A DNA stretch of 64,000 nt from the NCBI GenBank assembly GCA_013076295.1, contig RQOL01000618.1, positions 930,001 through 994,000 on the forward strand. Reading direction: 5' to 3'. Shown here in pieces: positions 14,301 through 25,015 of the stretch. This DNA comes from Sanderia malayensis (lineage: Eukaryota > Cnidaria > Scyphozoa > Semaeostomeae > Pelagiidae). A program made the position numbers and the translations under genes. Under the pieces are notes generated by a model that was not told the DNA's origin, made no database searches, and saw only the letters and a list, made by a program, of their open reading frames with translations. Positions within the stretch are counted from its first letter, which is position 1; the number at the start of each line of letters is the position of its first letter.

Positions 14301-16547
14301 TGGGAGGGTAAGTAATGCAACCTGTTCATTTCATTTCATGTTCATTTCTGTTTTTCTTTTAAAATATCCAATCATCTTTCTTTCTATCGGAATGATACTC
14401 GATCTGTAGAATACGCAAATGTTTTCATTCTATATAATAATATCTCCATTTGTTTTCCATAAAACCATCTCGGCTCCAACCGGAGTAGTTTGCTTAGCGT
14501 ATAACAGAGCTTAACAGTATAACAGTTTGTTGCTTGTCACTGTTTTGGGTAAATATATGATTAGGCCCTGAGTCTTTTCAAAGCCCTCCCCACTGCATTT
14601 TTCACATATGGTTGTGACAGGAGCCTCTGATCAGATAGCTCATTGCGGATTACGAGGATGGAATCCCTTTGATAGGTGGAAATAAAGTGAATGACCAATT
14701 GAAAATGACACAATTTCTATCATTGTATTTCTTGTAGGACCTTCGTTTATCATTAGGCTCGGTGGATGGCATTTCAAATTCACAGTCACCTGACATAGAA
14801 GATGAGTTGAAAGATTTGGTTCACAGTAAGCCATTGCTTGTTTGCTATATTATACACTATGTAAACGTTCCTTTCTCTGCCTTCCCGCTTTTCCATCGTT
14901 TTTATGTTCAATTTTGATGCAGCTTTGTTTTGAGCGAATTCGCTTCGTGGAAATTCGCTTTAACTCCACACCTATTCCTGCCTTAGAACTGTGTTCTTTA
15001 ATTCTGATTGGTTGTGATTCTTCACAGGGGGCCATCACAGCAATAGGTGCTTATCAAGCAATTTGATGCTGGAGAAATCGGATCCAGAAAAACCACCTTC
15101 GCCGATGGCCACCTCTGTCAAGTCGGAATCAAATGTGAGCTTCAGTTCTTTGAGTCCGGTTGATTTACCGGACACATCGTGGGCGGATGATACGAGTCCG
15201 AGTCCGGACGTGTCTTTAAGTGTGAAACTTGAAGAAGAACCCGTGATTCAACCAACACATGAGTCACCAAGTCCGACCAAGGTGATCTTGGAAGGCCTAG
15301 AACTTGAAAAGGTTGTTGTTGTGAATGAGACAGAACAACATGCAACGTCGTTGTCCCCTCGCTACGCGGAAGTAAATAATAGCCCGTCTGGGAATGATGA
15401 AACCAATGATGCAACGCCGAGGCGTAGCCGTCGTAGTGGCAACGTTGCTATTGTTGCGAAAGACTCGCAACACAAGTCCGCTAATGAAACGGTGCACTCT
15501 CTGGATAAAGTTGAAAAGAAAAGCAAGGCGGTGACGTTGGCTACTCTAGCAAAGAGTGTCCTTCCTTCTTCGAATATGGAACCACCATCGTCACAACAAG
15601 AGTCTTGTCAAGAAACAACGAGCGAACAGGTATCCCAGAAAAGCATCGAATCCAAGTATGAATATTCGTCTGAAGAGAACGTGTCTACGTCGAAACGAGG
15701 CACGCTGTCGAAAACTGGACCCAGAGTGGCTCCGAAGCCTCCGAGTCCAGCTGTGTCAACATCGAAACAAGAGGACCTTGTTGCGAAAAGCGCGTCTTGC
15801 GTTCAAGTAGATGCCAGGACAGAAGACGAAGAAATTTCGCGAAACATTGATTGTTCGAGCAGTTGTGATTCTGCAACAGAGGACTCGTCGAGGTCACTCG
15901 TGCATATATCCGGCAATACTCGGAAACTTAGGGACAAATTTACTGCTGCGTTGGATGGCAGTGGTAATAGTACAAAAACCGCCGACATTGAAGGCGATGA
16001 CGATTTGATAAAAACTCAACAGATGAAGAGAGAGAGTTCTTCATCAAGGCAATCCTCGTTTGAAACCGAAGGAGACGACAAGCAAGAAGCGACGGTCATG
16101 GGTCAGAGGGGCACGCAAAATACGGCGAAATTGGTTGAAAAGTTCATTCGGAAGTCCGAAATGAAGCAACCAGGCCGTAAGAGCAGCCCCGTGGACGGCG
16201 GGCCGCTCTCGCCAAGAGGCGTGTCTGTGAAGAAGATACTGAAGCAGTTCGAGTCTGGGGATGAAATGGGTGATGATGAAGATGACGATGAAGTCGTGAA
16301 GAAGTCATCATCCAAATCCAATATGGCTGCGAGCAAGAAGATTTCCACCTCTGATGTGAACGCGCATCGGGAAATCGTAGCTTCAGTATCGACAACAGCC
16401 GTACCTACAACATTCAAGGTCGGCTCTTCGCCCGTGCATTCAGGCCGCAAAAACATTGCTCTGAAGTCTCAGACTAATGAGAATCACGACGACAGGCCTC
16501 AGGCTAGTTGTGATTCTCCTGTTAAACGAGAACCGAAATTTGTTTAA
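2326..16547 (+). CDS. ARHGAP29/ARHGAP45: ARHGAP29/ARHGAP45/GMIP-family Rho GTPase-activating protein (F-BAR, C1, RhoGAP), 29 exons, 5' end missing
   Basis: Predicted to stimulate GTP hydrolysis by Rho at curved membranes. Exons: 2326-2776, 3777-4005, 4652-4724, 4835-5063, 5178-5254, 5482-5548, 5993-6057, 6206-6316, 6669-6749, 6875-6943, 7247-7432, 7900-7959, 8223-8416, 8894-9240, 9807-9943, 10381-10440, 10610-10741, 10971-11021, 11179-11265, 11725-11781, 12053-12222, 12490-12570, 12764-12842, 13118-13192, 13558-13615, 13752-13803, 14247-14307, 14738-14825, 15028-16547. Every junction keeps phase, giving 1648 visible residues. In order: a family-typical N-terminal helical region (LTRHVRSFSDSL), F-BAR about residues 330-600 (exons 5-13), a Ser/Arg/Gly-rich linker, C1 about 752-810 (exons 15-16; CKNC, CGLTCHKKC) and RhoGAP about 815-1030 with arginine finger Arg860 in GIYRLSG and KLYLRELPEPL after it. 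The tail of ~600 residues is acidic, Ser-rich and mostly in one exon. The first exon begins in phase 0 after an acceptor, so the start codon lies upstream. Which of the three vertebrate paralogues is closest cannot be told by eye. Confidence 0.93.
4361..4520. repeat. 80-bp tandem duplication in a RhoGAP-gene intron
   Basis: 4361-4440 and 4441-4520 are nearly identical (both contain AACTGAAGTGGCTATCCAGT), with only a few substitutions. They lie wholly inside the second intron. Confidence 0.85.
5549..5992 (+). other. GC-AG intron in the F-BAR region
   Basis: The exon ending MERRAHI stops at ATCG followed by gcaagt. The next exon begins AGGCCGAG, and joining the two in phase 1 gives RRAHIEAEY, the conserved F-BAR sequence. 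No GT donor near 5548 restores this frame, so the donor is GC. Confidence 0.85.
7684..7843. repeat. 18-bp minisatellite (ATAGATGGTAGATGTTAC)
   Basis: About eight imperfect copies of an 18-bp unit lie in the intron between exons 11 and 12 of the RhoGAP gene. The array is a multiple of three and open in one frame, but it is flanked by intron sequence. Confidence 0.85.
9965..10180. repeat. 36-bp minisatellite, six copies, open in the C1-exon frame
   Basis: Six consecutive 36-bp units start at 9965, 10001, 10037, 10073, 10109 and 10145, with a partial seventh. The array sits in the intron splitting the C1 domain. Read on from the upstream exon it stays open and encodes a 12-residue repeat of the type LLLDLLFNLLLG up to a stop ending at 10261. 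Confidence 0.9.
12223..12489 (+). other. GC-AG intron in the RhoGAP domain
   Basis: The exon ending RLFQHLR stops at AGAAG followed by gcatgt. Joining in phase 2 to the exon at 12490 gives FQHLRRVANNEEFNQMS, which is conserved in RhoGAP domains. A GT donor seven bases further on (gtacag) would break the frame. Confidence 0.8.
14060..14104. repeat. Hairpin in a RhoGAP-gene intron
   Basis: GCATTGGGTTACAACCT (14060-14076) pairs with AGGTTGCAACCCAATGC (14088-14104), 16 of 17 positions, around an 11-nt loop. It lies within the intron 13804-14246. Confidence 0.7.
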
Positions 16548-18249
16548 TCTAGAATGGCGCTGCAGCTCTTGTTTTGGTAAGGAAGTGAATATTTTTCTGG
16601 AATTTCTAATGACTGTTTGGTTTGCAAGTACATTGAACTCCGTAAACACTGAAAGAACAATTGTATTCTTGATCAATAATAATTATAATTATAATAATAT
16701 ATAATAACTCTATTCTTTGACTTTCCATTATTTGGCCGGCTTTTGCGTATTTGCATTTGAGCTCTTTTCAAGTACCCGTATTCTTGCAAAATTTAGGCCA
16801 CCCATTTTCAAGACGAACAGAGTTTCCTATCGGTGTTTATGTAAAGTTCAAGGTTCAATCAATGAAGTTCAATGGGTTAAATTGAAACCGAGGCCACGTT
16901 ATGGAGCATGTTCGCTACTTACCTCGCTTCTGTGATTTCTGAGTTTCATTCTTGAATCTTTACAAACTGTCAGGGTTATTCTGCGTATTGATGATTTCCT
17001 TTTTTCATAATTTTAGAGCTGTTAAACAGTGTTCAAGAGCTGCAATATTGAATCTTTGAAAAACCGTAGCGATCTGGCCAAGTCTATTATTACTTGGTAG
17101 AACTATCGAAAAGGCCAGATGACGTATTTATATACATATACATATATTGAATTAGAAACATTATTTTTACAAATGTTACTAGTAATAATTATGCTGTCAG
17201 TAAAAATGTATCTAATCCATTTAATTCAGTCAAAATGTCCAGTAAAATTCATTAAAATATTGTCCAAAAATGTTTAGCTTTTTTATTGTCGTTCTTGACT
17301 TAATTTATCACCAAGTCGTAGTCCTCGCTGCGATGGGAATTTACGTGGCTCATAAAGGGTCTGGGAATGATGAACTGAATGTTTTGCTGCCTGTTACCCA
17401 GCCCGCGATTTTAAAGGAAAAATATTTGACAATAGTTTTAGATCTTTCAAATAGTTTTCATCCGCTTGAAATTCAAAGGCCCTAGGGACAATGGCTCATG
17501 TGTATATGGCACAACATGTAAAGCTGAAAGACTCAAGTCAAAGACCCAAATAAATTCCAAAGCTTTAAACTTAATATTGAATATTCTAGTCTTTCAACGT
17601 CATATATCGCAAGCAAATGCCAACGACTTTACAGGAATTATGAATGTTTTTGGTTCTTGCTATATAAATTGCTAAAATTATTGATATTACATATTGATAA
17701 TATACAATAAGAGTTATTGCAAGCAACAAGCTATATAATATTTAACTAATATAAAATGCATATTAACTAAAAGGCAATTGAATGTATAGCTAGTGAATAA
17801 AAATTATTGAATTTAATTTCCAGGGTGGTCCTCATTATTTATCTTGCAAAAGGTTTATTGTATTTTACACAACATCTTTCCATTGTCCTTCAGTTTCTTT
17901 TCTAACTAAGAAATAGTCATGAATATTTAAAGGGGAATAAGTAGATCATGATTGTACACCTCCCTTGGGATGAAATTGCAGCGAGTGGAAAACCATTCTT
18001 GTAAAAAAATAAAACTTACGCGTGGCGCAAATAACAATGCTACTCCACTGAGACATTAACAAATCAGCATTTGAATTTGAGTTGGAGAAAACATGCTGTA
18101 ACCACTCCTGTTACATGTTTTCCTGGGAAATTCAACAAGCCGGTCATCTGCCACCTCGCGTGGAAGAACGTTTCAAGAAGAACGATGCAATTTTGCTACT
18201 GGTAGTGACATGACACGATGAAGTTGCGCCGCCAGAAGACATAAATACA
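16548..18249. other. Convergent intergenic region: RhoGAP 3' UTR and muscleblind-A 3' flank
   Basis: The RhoGAP stop is at 16545-16547. I see no clear AATAAA soon after it, only an AATAAT-rich stretch at 16670-16705. From about 17560 the DNA resembles that at 19930-20400, the 3' flank of the second muscleblind copy, so this is part of the segmental duplication. A TTTATT at 17854-17859 (AATAAA on the - strand) could be the muscleblind-A polyadenylation signal. Confidence 0.5.
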
Positions 18250-19077
18250 TCAACTTTGTAAGTACAATACATTGGGCATTATCTGCAATGAAGGTATGAT
18301 CTGCATAGTTTCGTAAGCTGGCGTTCTCGCACGGGCTTGCATGTGAATGCCTCCATGCTGTATAGGTTGTGTAAATTCCCCATCTTCGTTGTTTAGACTT
18401 GGCGAAGGTTGAGTGTATAAATTTGCGTAGTAACAAGGGTTATTGAATGTTTGTCGACTCGCTGGAAATGAAAAGACGGTTGGTATTTGAAGTGGTGTTC
18501 CTTGTTCCATAATAGGATACATTTGCATTGCTTGAATGTGGTACTGTAAAGGCTCTTCGAAATACGGGCCTATGGTTGGCAATACTTGTTGACTAACAAT
18601 CATAGGAGTTGTAGCATAGGCATTGGCATACATATCTGTGTGTACAGATGCATCATTTGTTGAAGTAACTGATGATGTACTTTCACGCCTCGTACTACTT
18701 TTAACGTAGCCTGCGATTTCCACACCTCTATTGCTATTGAATGGTTCAAGTTCAGCATCAGCTTTAAAACGTGGGTCACCATTGTCTTCGCGGTGCTGTT
18801 GCTCCAGTGCTTTGCCAAATGCCAATAAAAATTCCTTGATATGATGGGGTGGGTGAAAGAATTTACAGAACTTTCTGCTGCAACGGTTTTGCATTGAATC
18901 ATAGCAGACTATAGCTTTGTTGTTATTATCAATCATGCAGTTTTCGTTTGTGTGAGCGAAACGGCACTCTTGGGCCTTTCTAAGACATTTTCCTGCCAAA
19001 TGATCCCGACAAACGTCAATTCTCAACCATCGTGGGTCTCTAGACGTTGAACTTGTCTTTTCTGTATATCTTCCCAT
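18250..19077 (-). CDS. MBNL: Muscleblind-like CCCH zinc-finger protein A, first finger pair only, intronless
   Basis: 275 residues in one exon. Muscleblind proteins bind pyrimidine-GC-pyrimidine motifs in RNA and regulate alternative splicing. The N-terminus has the family signature RDPRWLRIDVCRDH and two CCCH fingers: Cys23-Cys31-Cys38-His42 (spacing 7-6-3) and Cys58-Cys66-Cys71-His75 (7-4-3), ending in FFHPP. The second finger pair present in gene C, and in most family members, is absent. The rest is a Pro/Gln/Met-rich tail without domains. The start MGRYTEK is the only ATG shortly before the fingers. Residues ~13-175 are almost identical to gene B, while the C-terminal ~100 residues are strongly diverged. 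It is probably a functional paralogue because the frame is intact, but expression is untested. Confidence 0.85.
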   Translation of the reverse strand: MGRYTEKTSSTSRDPRWLRIDVCRDHLAGKCLRKAQECRFAHTNENCMIDNNNKAIVCYDSMQNRCSRKFCKFFHPPHHIKEFLLAFGKALEQQHREDNGDPRFKADAELEPFNSNRGVEIAGYVKSSTRRESTSSVTSTNDASVHTDMYANAYATTPMIVSQQVLPTIGPYFEEPLQYHIQAMQMYPIMEQGTPLQIPTVFSFPASRQTFNNPCYYANLYTQPSPSLNNEDGEFTQPIQHGGIHMQARARTPAYETMQIIPSLQIMPNVLYLQS

Positions 19078-20489
19078 GTTATCACGAAATTCCCACGTAT
19101 CGATTGGAATTTAACAAGTTGTATGCAAATGAATGCAACGGCATGGATTATTGTAGCCTTACTAGCAAGCCAACCGCCAAGAAAACTAATGCGTCAAAAC
19201 CAAACCAAGAACAACTTCTACTGCGAAGCAAAATAGTCACGCTCGAGCGAGGCTGAGGTATTTTTATCGAAAATTTGTTGGTCGAAAATTCCATTGGATT
19301 CTAGAAGCCTTGTCTCATATCCTTCCACCATACGTCTGGCGTATCACATATGATGTAACTTCTCAAATAGGCTCATGAGACACTTTAGCTGGAATTTTAC
19401 TGTAGTATGCAGCCAATCAATGAACTAATTTGTCCAAACCTGATGCTAATTGCACGACATTCCGCACGTATCATTACTGGTTTGGTTACACGAAACATGT
19501 AGATGACGTCACATTCGTGCAGCACTGACATGATTTGCAGTGTGGTTCCCATTGCGTCAAAGAAACTCTCTTCCTCTTACCAAAAATAGCAACCGATCTC
19601 CTTTGTCCGTTTATTGGGTGCGTTCTTTTTCCACGAGGAACTTGAAACTATAGCCTGGTTTCCATATAGTCGTTGAGGGTCGTTCAAAGGATTAAAATCA
19701 ACTTTGGACAATGCATCTGTGTGATTGTTAATCCTTTCAATGACCCCAAGGTTTGCATGGCAAAAGTCAATTTGGCATTTGTAGCAGGTCAAAGGTCTAG
19801 TGTCATTAGGTCAAATCTATGTGGTGTAGGGTCTACAAATGAATATCAAGTCACATGAATTGGAAGAATATAGCTTCAATTTTAAAATTTCTATCAACTT
19901 CAACATTAAAAGTTTTAGAATTTGATAGCTGGTGTTCTGAGCTCAAACGTCATTTACCCTAACGTCAACGATTTTGTTTTACAGGATTTATGAATGTTTT
20001 TTTCCTCCCTTACTAATTACCAAAATTGTTGTTATAATTACAATTTTCTTATAACATATAATGGAAGTTATTTAAACCAACAAGTTATAGGATTAACTAA
20101 TTTTAAATGCATATACTAATCAAAGGTAATTGAATGTAAAACTACGGAATAAAAAATGATTGATTTCCTTCCCCGGGGTTTATTAACTTTCTTGAAAAGA
20201 GTTTATTCCACTTTGCACAATTTCTTTCCATTCCTTTTCAGATTGTTTCCTAACTAAAGCATATTGATAAATGATTAAGATAGATTAGGATTTGCATATT
20301 CCCTTGAGAAGAAACAGTACTACAAGGTACACTGTTCCAATATACAATTAAAACTTACGCAAGACGCAATTGAGAATGCTTCTTCGCTGAGACACTGACA
20401 AGCTCGCTTGAATTGAGTATAAAATTGAGCTAGTAGTGGAGAGAAGAAGCGTGGTGCAACAAGTTGTTGGCCATGATGACCAACCTGGA
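19078..20489. other. Spacer between muscleblind genes A and B
   Basis: No gene seen. The stretch from about 19930 to 20400 matches the region 3' of gene A (for example TTATGAATGTTTTT and TGTTTCCTAACTAA-like motifs). TTTATT at 20202-20207 is a possible - strand polyadenylation signal for gene B, at a position comparable to that of gene A. Confidence 0.5.
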
Positions 20490-21422
20490 TCAGTCGACAA
20501 TCTGGTCATCGGCCTTATCGTACATTGGGTCAGACAATGTGATGCCACCGCGAGAAGACACAAATGAGCCAGTTTGACAAGGTACGCAAGGTACATTTGG
20601 AATTATCTGGAAAGGAGGCTGACTTTGCACCATGTATACAGGCATCATTTGATGGGCAACATGAATATCTCCATGCTGCCCGAGCTGTGGATAATGTGAA
20701 TTGTTATGGCCTAGTTCTGATGAACTTTGGCTCTGTTGAATGATTAAGTCTCCATAGTAAGGGTTGACGAATGCGTGTGAGCTTATTGGAAACAAATTTG
20801 GTCTCTGAAATGTTAGCGATTGTCCCACAATGGGATGCAATTGATTGTAAAAATGAGGGGCCCCTTCGCTGCGAAAATGCGGGCCTATGGTTGGCAATAC
20901 TTGTTGACTAACAACCATAGGAGTAGTAGCATAGGCATTGGCATACATATCTATGTGTACAGATGCATCATTTGTTGAAGTAACTGATGATGTACTTTCA
21001 CGTCTTATGCTACTTTTAACGTAGCCTGCGTTTTCCACACCTCTATTGCTATTGAATGGTTCAAGTTCAGCATCAGTTTTAAAACGTGGGTCACCATTGT
21101 CTTCACGGTGTTGTTGTTCCAGTGCTTTGCCAAATGCCAATAAAAATTCCTTGATATGATAGGGTGGGTGAAAGAATTTACAGAACTTTCTGCTGCAACG
21201 GTTTTGCATTGAATCGTAGCAGACTATAGCTTTGTTGTTATTATCAATCGTGCAGTTTTCGTTTGTGTGAGCGAAACGGCACTCTTGGGCCTTTCTAAGA
21301 CATTTTCCTGCCAAATGATCCCGACAAACGTCAATTCTCAACCATCTTGGGTCTCTAGACGTTGTTCTTGTTTTGTTTCCAAACGTCTCCGTGTTGTTAC
21401 ACCTTGGCATACCTGGTAACAT
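20490..21422 (-). CDS. MBNL: Muscleblind-like CCCH zinc-finger protein B, first finger pair only, intronless
   Basis: 310 residues in one exon, a paralogue of gene A lying 1.4 kb upstream of it on the same strand. Fingers: Cys33-Cys41-Cys48-His52 and Cys68-Cys76-Cys81-His85, followed by FFHPPYHIKEFLLAFGKALE. Like A it lacks the second finger pair. A second Met at residue 5 could also serve as start. The C-terminal part aligns only loosely with A (shared short motifs such as NP-YY and QIIPNV) and extends ~25 residues further, ending in an acidic stretch. By homology a nuclear or cytoplasmic RNA-binding splicing regulator. Confidence 0.85.
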   Translation of the reverse strand: MLPGMPRCNNTETFGNKTRTTSRDPRWLRIDVCRDHLAGKCLRKAQECRFAHTNENCTIDNNNKAIVCYDSMQNRCSRKFCKFFHPPYHIKEFLLAFGKALEQQHREDNGDPRFKTDAELEPFNSNRGVENAGYVKSSIRRESTSSVTSTNDASVHIDMYANAYATTPMVVSQQVLPTIGPHFRSEGAPHFYNQLHPIVGQSLTFQRPNLFPISSHAFVNPYYGDLIIQQSQSSSELGHNNSHYPQLGQHGDIHVAHQMMPVYMVQSQPPFQIIPNVPCVPCQTGSFVSSRGGITLSDPMYDKADDQIVD

Positions 21423-24400
21423 AGATACAATCCACTTACATATATCACTTGCCCTTCAATGTCACTGCCAACTCAGAGGGTACAATAAAAGCATTGTCAA
21501 TGTGTTTGTCACACACGATCGAGGCTAGATTCTAAGACTAAGTGCTTGAATAATCTCCAGCTTGGACCCACCTCCAAATACACCCATTTCACTAAGCGTT
21601 ACTTGCTGTGGGTATTTGCGAGTATTCAAGGACAAATATAAAGATTTTGATACACTTGCAATTACTATGGCAGCTATGCATAAAATGTGGCGTTTATAAA
21701 TCCTCAATTCAAATATGCTGCTGCCTGTAATTTCATGTTTCCAAATTATTCCCAGGGGAGCTTACACTCATGTCATTGTAAAAAATTTTGCAAAATTATT
21801 GCTCAATGTTTTAACTCATTTTGGGTTTTAACAACTTTCAGTAAAACTCCCCTCATTATTACTTGAAGTGAGTAACAAAGAAAGCATCTTGCGCAAAATG
21901 TCATTATTTTTTAAATGTCATTTTACAGTCTTGTGCAGTAAGTCTAAAAGTGGATCATGTATAGAACGGTTTACAGCAAATTAACAGTGTCATATGGTGC
22001 AAGTTTGCTCACACTTTAAGAAGGGAACATCTTTGACTAACTGAATAATGCAGAGTGCCCCCTCCTTGACCAATGCCTCTGCGTGTAGCGAGTGAATGCC
22101 TTAAAATATTTTAGTACACTGCTGTAAACACATAGGAGTAAAACATACTTGCAAATTGTGAGCCATCATAATGTTAATTCTACATAGATGGAAAATATCC
22201 CCTGAGGTTACTCTTTGTCACCCCTAATGTGAAGCCAAAGGTCACTTATTTCCATCTCTAGTGTGATGAAAATCCTTAAAGGTCAATTTTACCACATTTC
22301 TAATGTAATATGATATCTCTTAAGTGATAATGATAAATCAAAGGTCATAATTTACTTTTCAAAATTTCATGCACGCTAACTGTTGATAGCAGCGCAAGGT
22401 CAAGTCTTAGTAAAAGCTTCTTATTTTTGGGTGACCATTTACTCTCAGTTTCGTCCAGAGTTCCAAACGTTTCTGACAGTTTTTTTAATTCAAAATAAAC
22501 AGAGATTGCCTTGAAAATATAATAAACGCATAAAGCAAAACTGAATGGGTGAATTTTGCATTTGCTGCACCAATTTGCTTTGCAAAAGATTATACCTTAG
22601 CAAGTCGTTTTTGTGGCTTACAACTATATAATTCTCTTCATTGACATATTGCGTATCAACAACTGTAAAGTTCTTGCAAACATTCATCTTTAGAAAGACG
22701 TTTTTCATTAAGGCATCTGCTCTCTATATATCGAATTCCAAAAGCCGTATGAAAAGCGTTTACAACCTATTCGAGTTTTATCGAACTTAAAGGTGAAAGA
22801 GACACACGTTCTTTTATAACAAACTGCACAATAAGAAACTGCACCAAAAGAAACTCGGCAATATAAACCTCAGTGCAAAAGGAATTTGTAAGAAAGTTTA
22901 AATAATTTGGAATGCTAAGATTTGAAAATGATCTTGAAATTGAATATTTATATCCTTTCACAATGCAAGTTACTCGTACTGAAGATAGGTATACACGGGG
23001 AATAGCAATGTTTTATTGTCTACTCTTCCCAAGTAACTGAGACTGGCAATAGTCAATGGGCTGGTCTTTTTTAACTTTCTTTATCTCAGACCTTCAAAGC
23101 CATCTCTACGCTGCTGTTTGTTTTCTGTCATTGCTGAAGCCTTGTTACCCTACGTATCACTCTGTGCCAAAAGTATTTTGTTGCTCTCTTATGTTATCTT
23201 CCTATGTCAACTCGTTGTATGGAAAGCTTATTAGAAATCTTAAGCTGCAATAAAATATTGTCTGATTTTTGAAAAATACCTGATACGTTGATGCCTCTCC
23301 GCTCTCGTCTCTTCCTCAATACTTTTGTTGTACTTTGGTCAGAATCATATCATCTTATCAAAGCGATTCAGCAAACACAATGCCATCAGGGCATAATTCC
23401 CGCCGTCACATAGTATGAGGTCGGGTTATCCAGTTCTATTCATTCATGACGCAGGCACAGTCGTTTTGAAACAACTTCCTTCTTACAAATTCTATAGCCC
23501 CTAATGTTGTGTTCAGTCACGTAATGGTGACATTCCAGAGTCTCTTATGACATCACAGAGCTTGGACACCTTGGCATGCAGCATGCACGAGGTGACGTTG
23601 AAAGTTTCTGGAGTTTCCATAGCGAGCTCAACTACTTACAAACCCAACCAACATTCCTAGGATATTAATGATCAGAAGGAACAAGAAATCATTACGACAT
23701 GCTGGCAAGTTCTACTGCACGTTTTTTGAAGCAGGCATTAGATTGTCAATTTTAACAACACCTTTGGAAAAGAAAAAGTAATTAATGTGTTTTGAATTGC
23801 CATAGTGAGATTTTAGGGGCTTTTATGCTGGCTAGGGTGTTAATTGTGGCAGAGACGTAGAAGGCATCTAAAAAGCGAGGGAGCAGGTAAAAAGCTTCTC
23901 GCTTTTTAGATGCCTTCTAAAAAGGTAAAATTTTAAATTTCGAAGGGGCCCTTTTACATAATTGGCCAATAATATCCACAAAATAACCTTCTGATACCTG
24001 GCTAATCAAGAACAAGTCGCTATAGCCCTGTTTACACTACACAAACTAACCCGGGGGAACCCACCTCTGTTGCAGGGTCAGTTTAAAGTTGGTCGAACCC
24101 GGGTTAGTTGCGTTTACACTACAAAAATCTAACCCGGTTAAGTTACCTGGGGTTTGCCCCGACAAAATAAGAGCTCGAAATCCCCAGTATACACGAGTCT
24201 AGTTATAATGTTTCTCAAAACATCTAATTTTAGCTTTTGCTTTACATTTACATAGATACGATATGTGACACGACACCTAAGTTTGAAGTTGGCTTTGAAA
24301 CAATCGATGATCTCACTTACAATCGACTACTATAATGTTCGTTTTTAAGGTTCCAATGTTTATTTTACAACCGGGGCTCACAATTCCTAAACATATAAGG

Positions 24401-25015
24401 CCCTAAATATTGGTCAAGTTGGTATTTCAATACAAGACACATCCAGTTTAGATAAAACTATAAATCTATAAACCTTTACCAAAGATAAAACTAGTTTATA
24501 GTTTTACCGAAGATTAAACTATAAAACTATAAGCTATAAGATAAACCTAATCGAAAATTAGAAGTTGATTTGTGATTATCTAGAAAATTTGTATGATATA
24601 TATAGTACTCAGTGATTCTCAGAATTTGTGTTGTGCATACATTATCTATACTGAGTACGATAAAAAATAACATAAATAAAATGTTAAAACTCTGAAGTCA
24701 GTAATTCGCGTATATAACATGAGAATAATTGAAACCAAGACAAACACTGTCATGCTGACTTCGGCTAACTCACAACTAATGTCCCAAACTGATTTAACTC
24801 GGACGCGACATGTCTGTATCTGTTGTTTCTTCTCGAATTGTATACTCTTCCGAATCCGATTTCATCTGGCTTTTCCGCTGTTGCTCACATAAAGCACACA
24901 GAAAATTTATCATCGTTAATGTGCTACTTTGACACGAGCACAAGGTCACGTTCGTAATAGTCACCTTTGTTCTGTTTGAATAGACGCAAAGTTTTTCCAT
25001 TTCGATACAGGTCGC
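21423..25015. other. Intergenic, no gene seen
   Basis: No supported open frame on either strand. Contents: a perfect 21-bp stem hairpin at 23859-23918, and two related direct repeats at about 24030-24060 and 24112-24138 (GTTTACACTACA followed by CTAACCCGG). Otherwise AT-rich unique-looking sequence that presumably holds promoters for genes A-B and the 3' end of gene C. Confidence 0.4.
23859..23918. repeat. Perfect 21-bp stem, 18-nt loop hairpin
   Basis: The 21 bases 23859-23879 are the exact reverse complement of 23898-23918 (core GGCATCTAAAAAGCGAG), separated by an 18-base loop. It could be a MITE remnant or a small-RNA precursor; the sequence alone does not decide. Confidence 0.75.
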
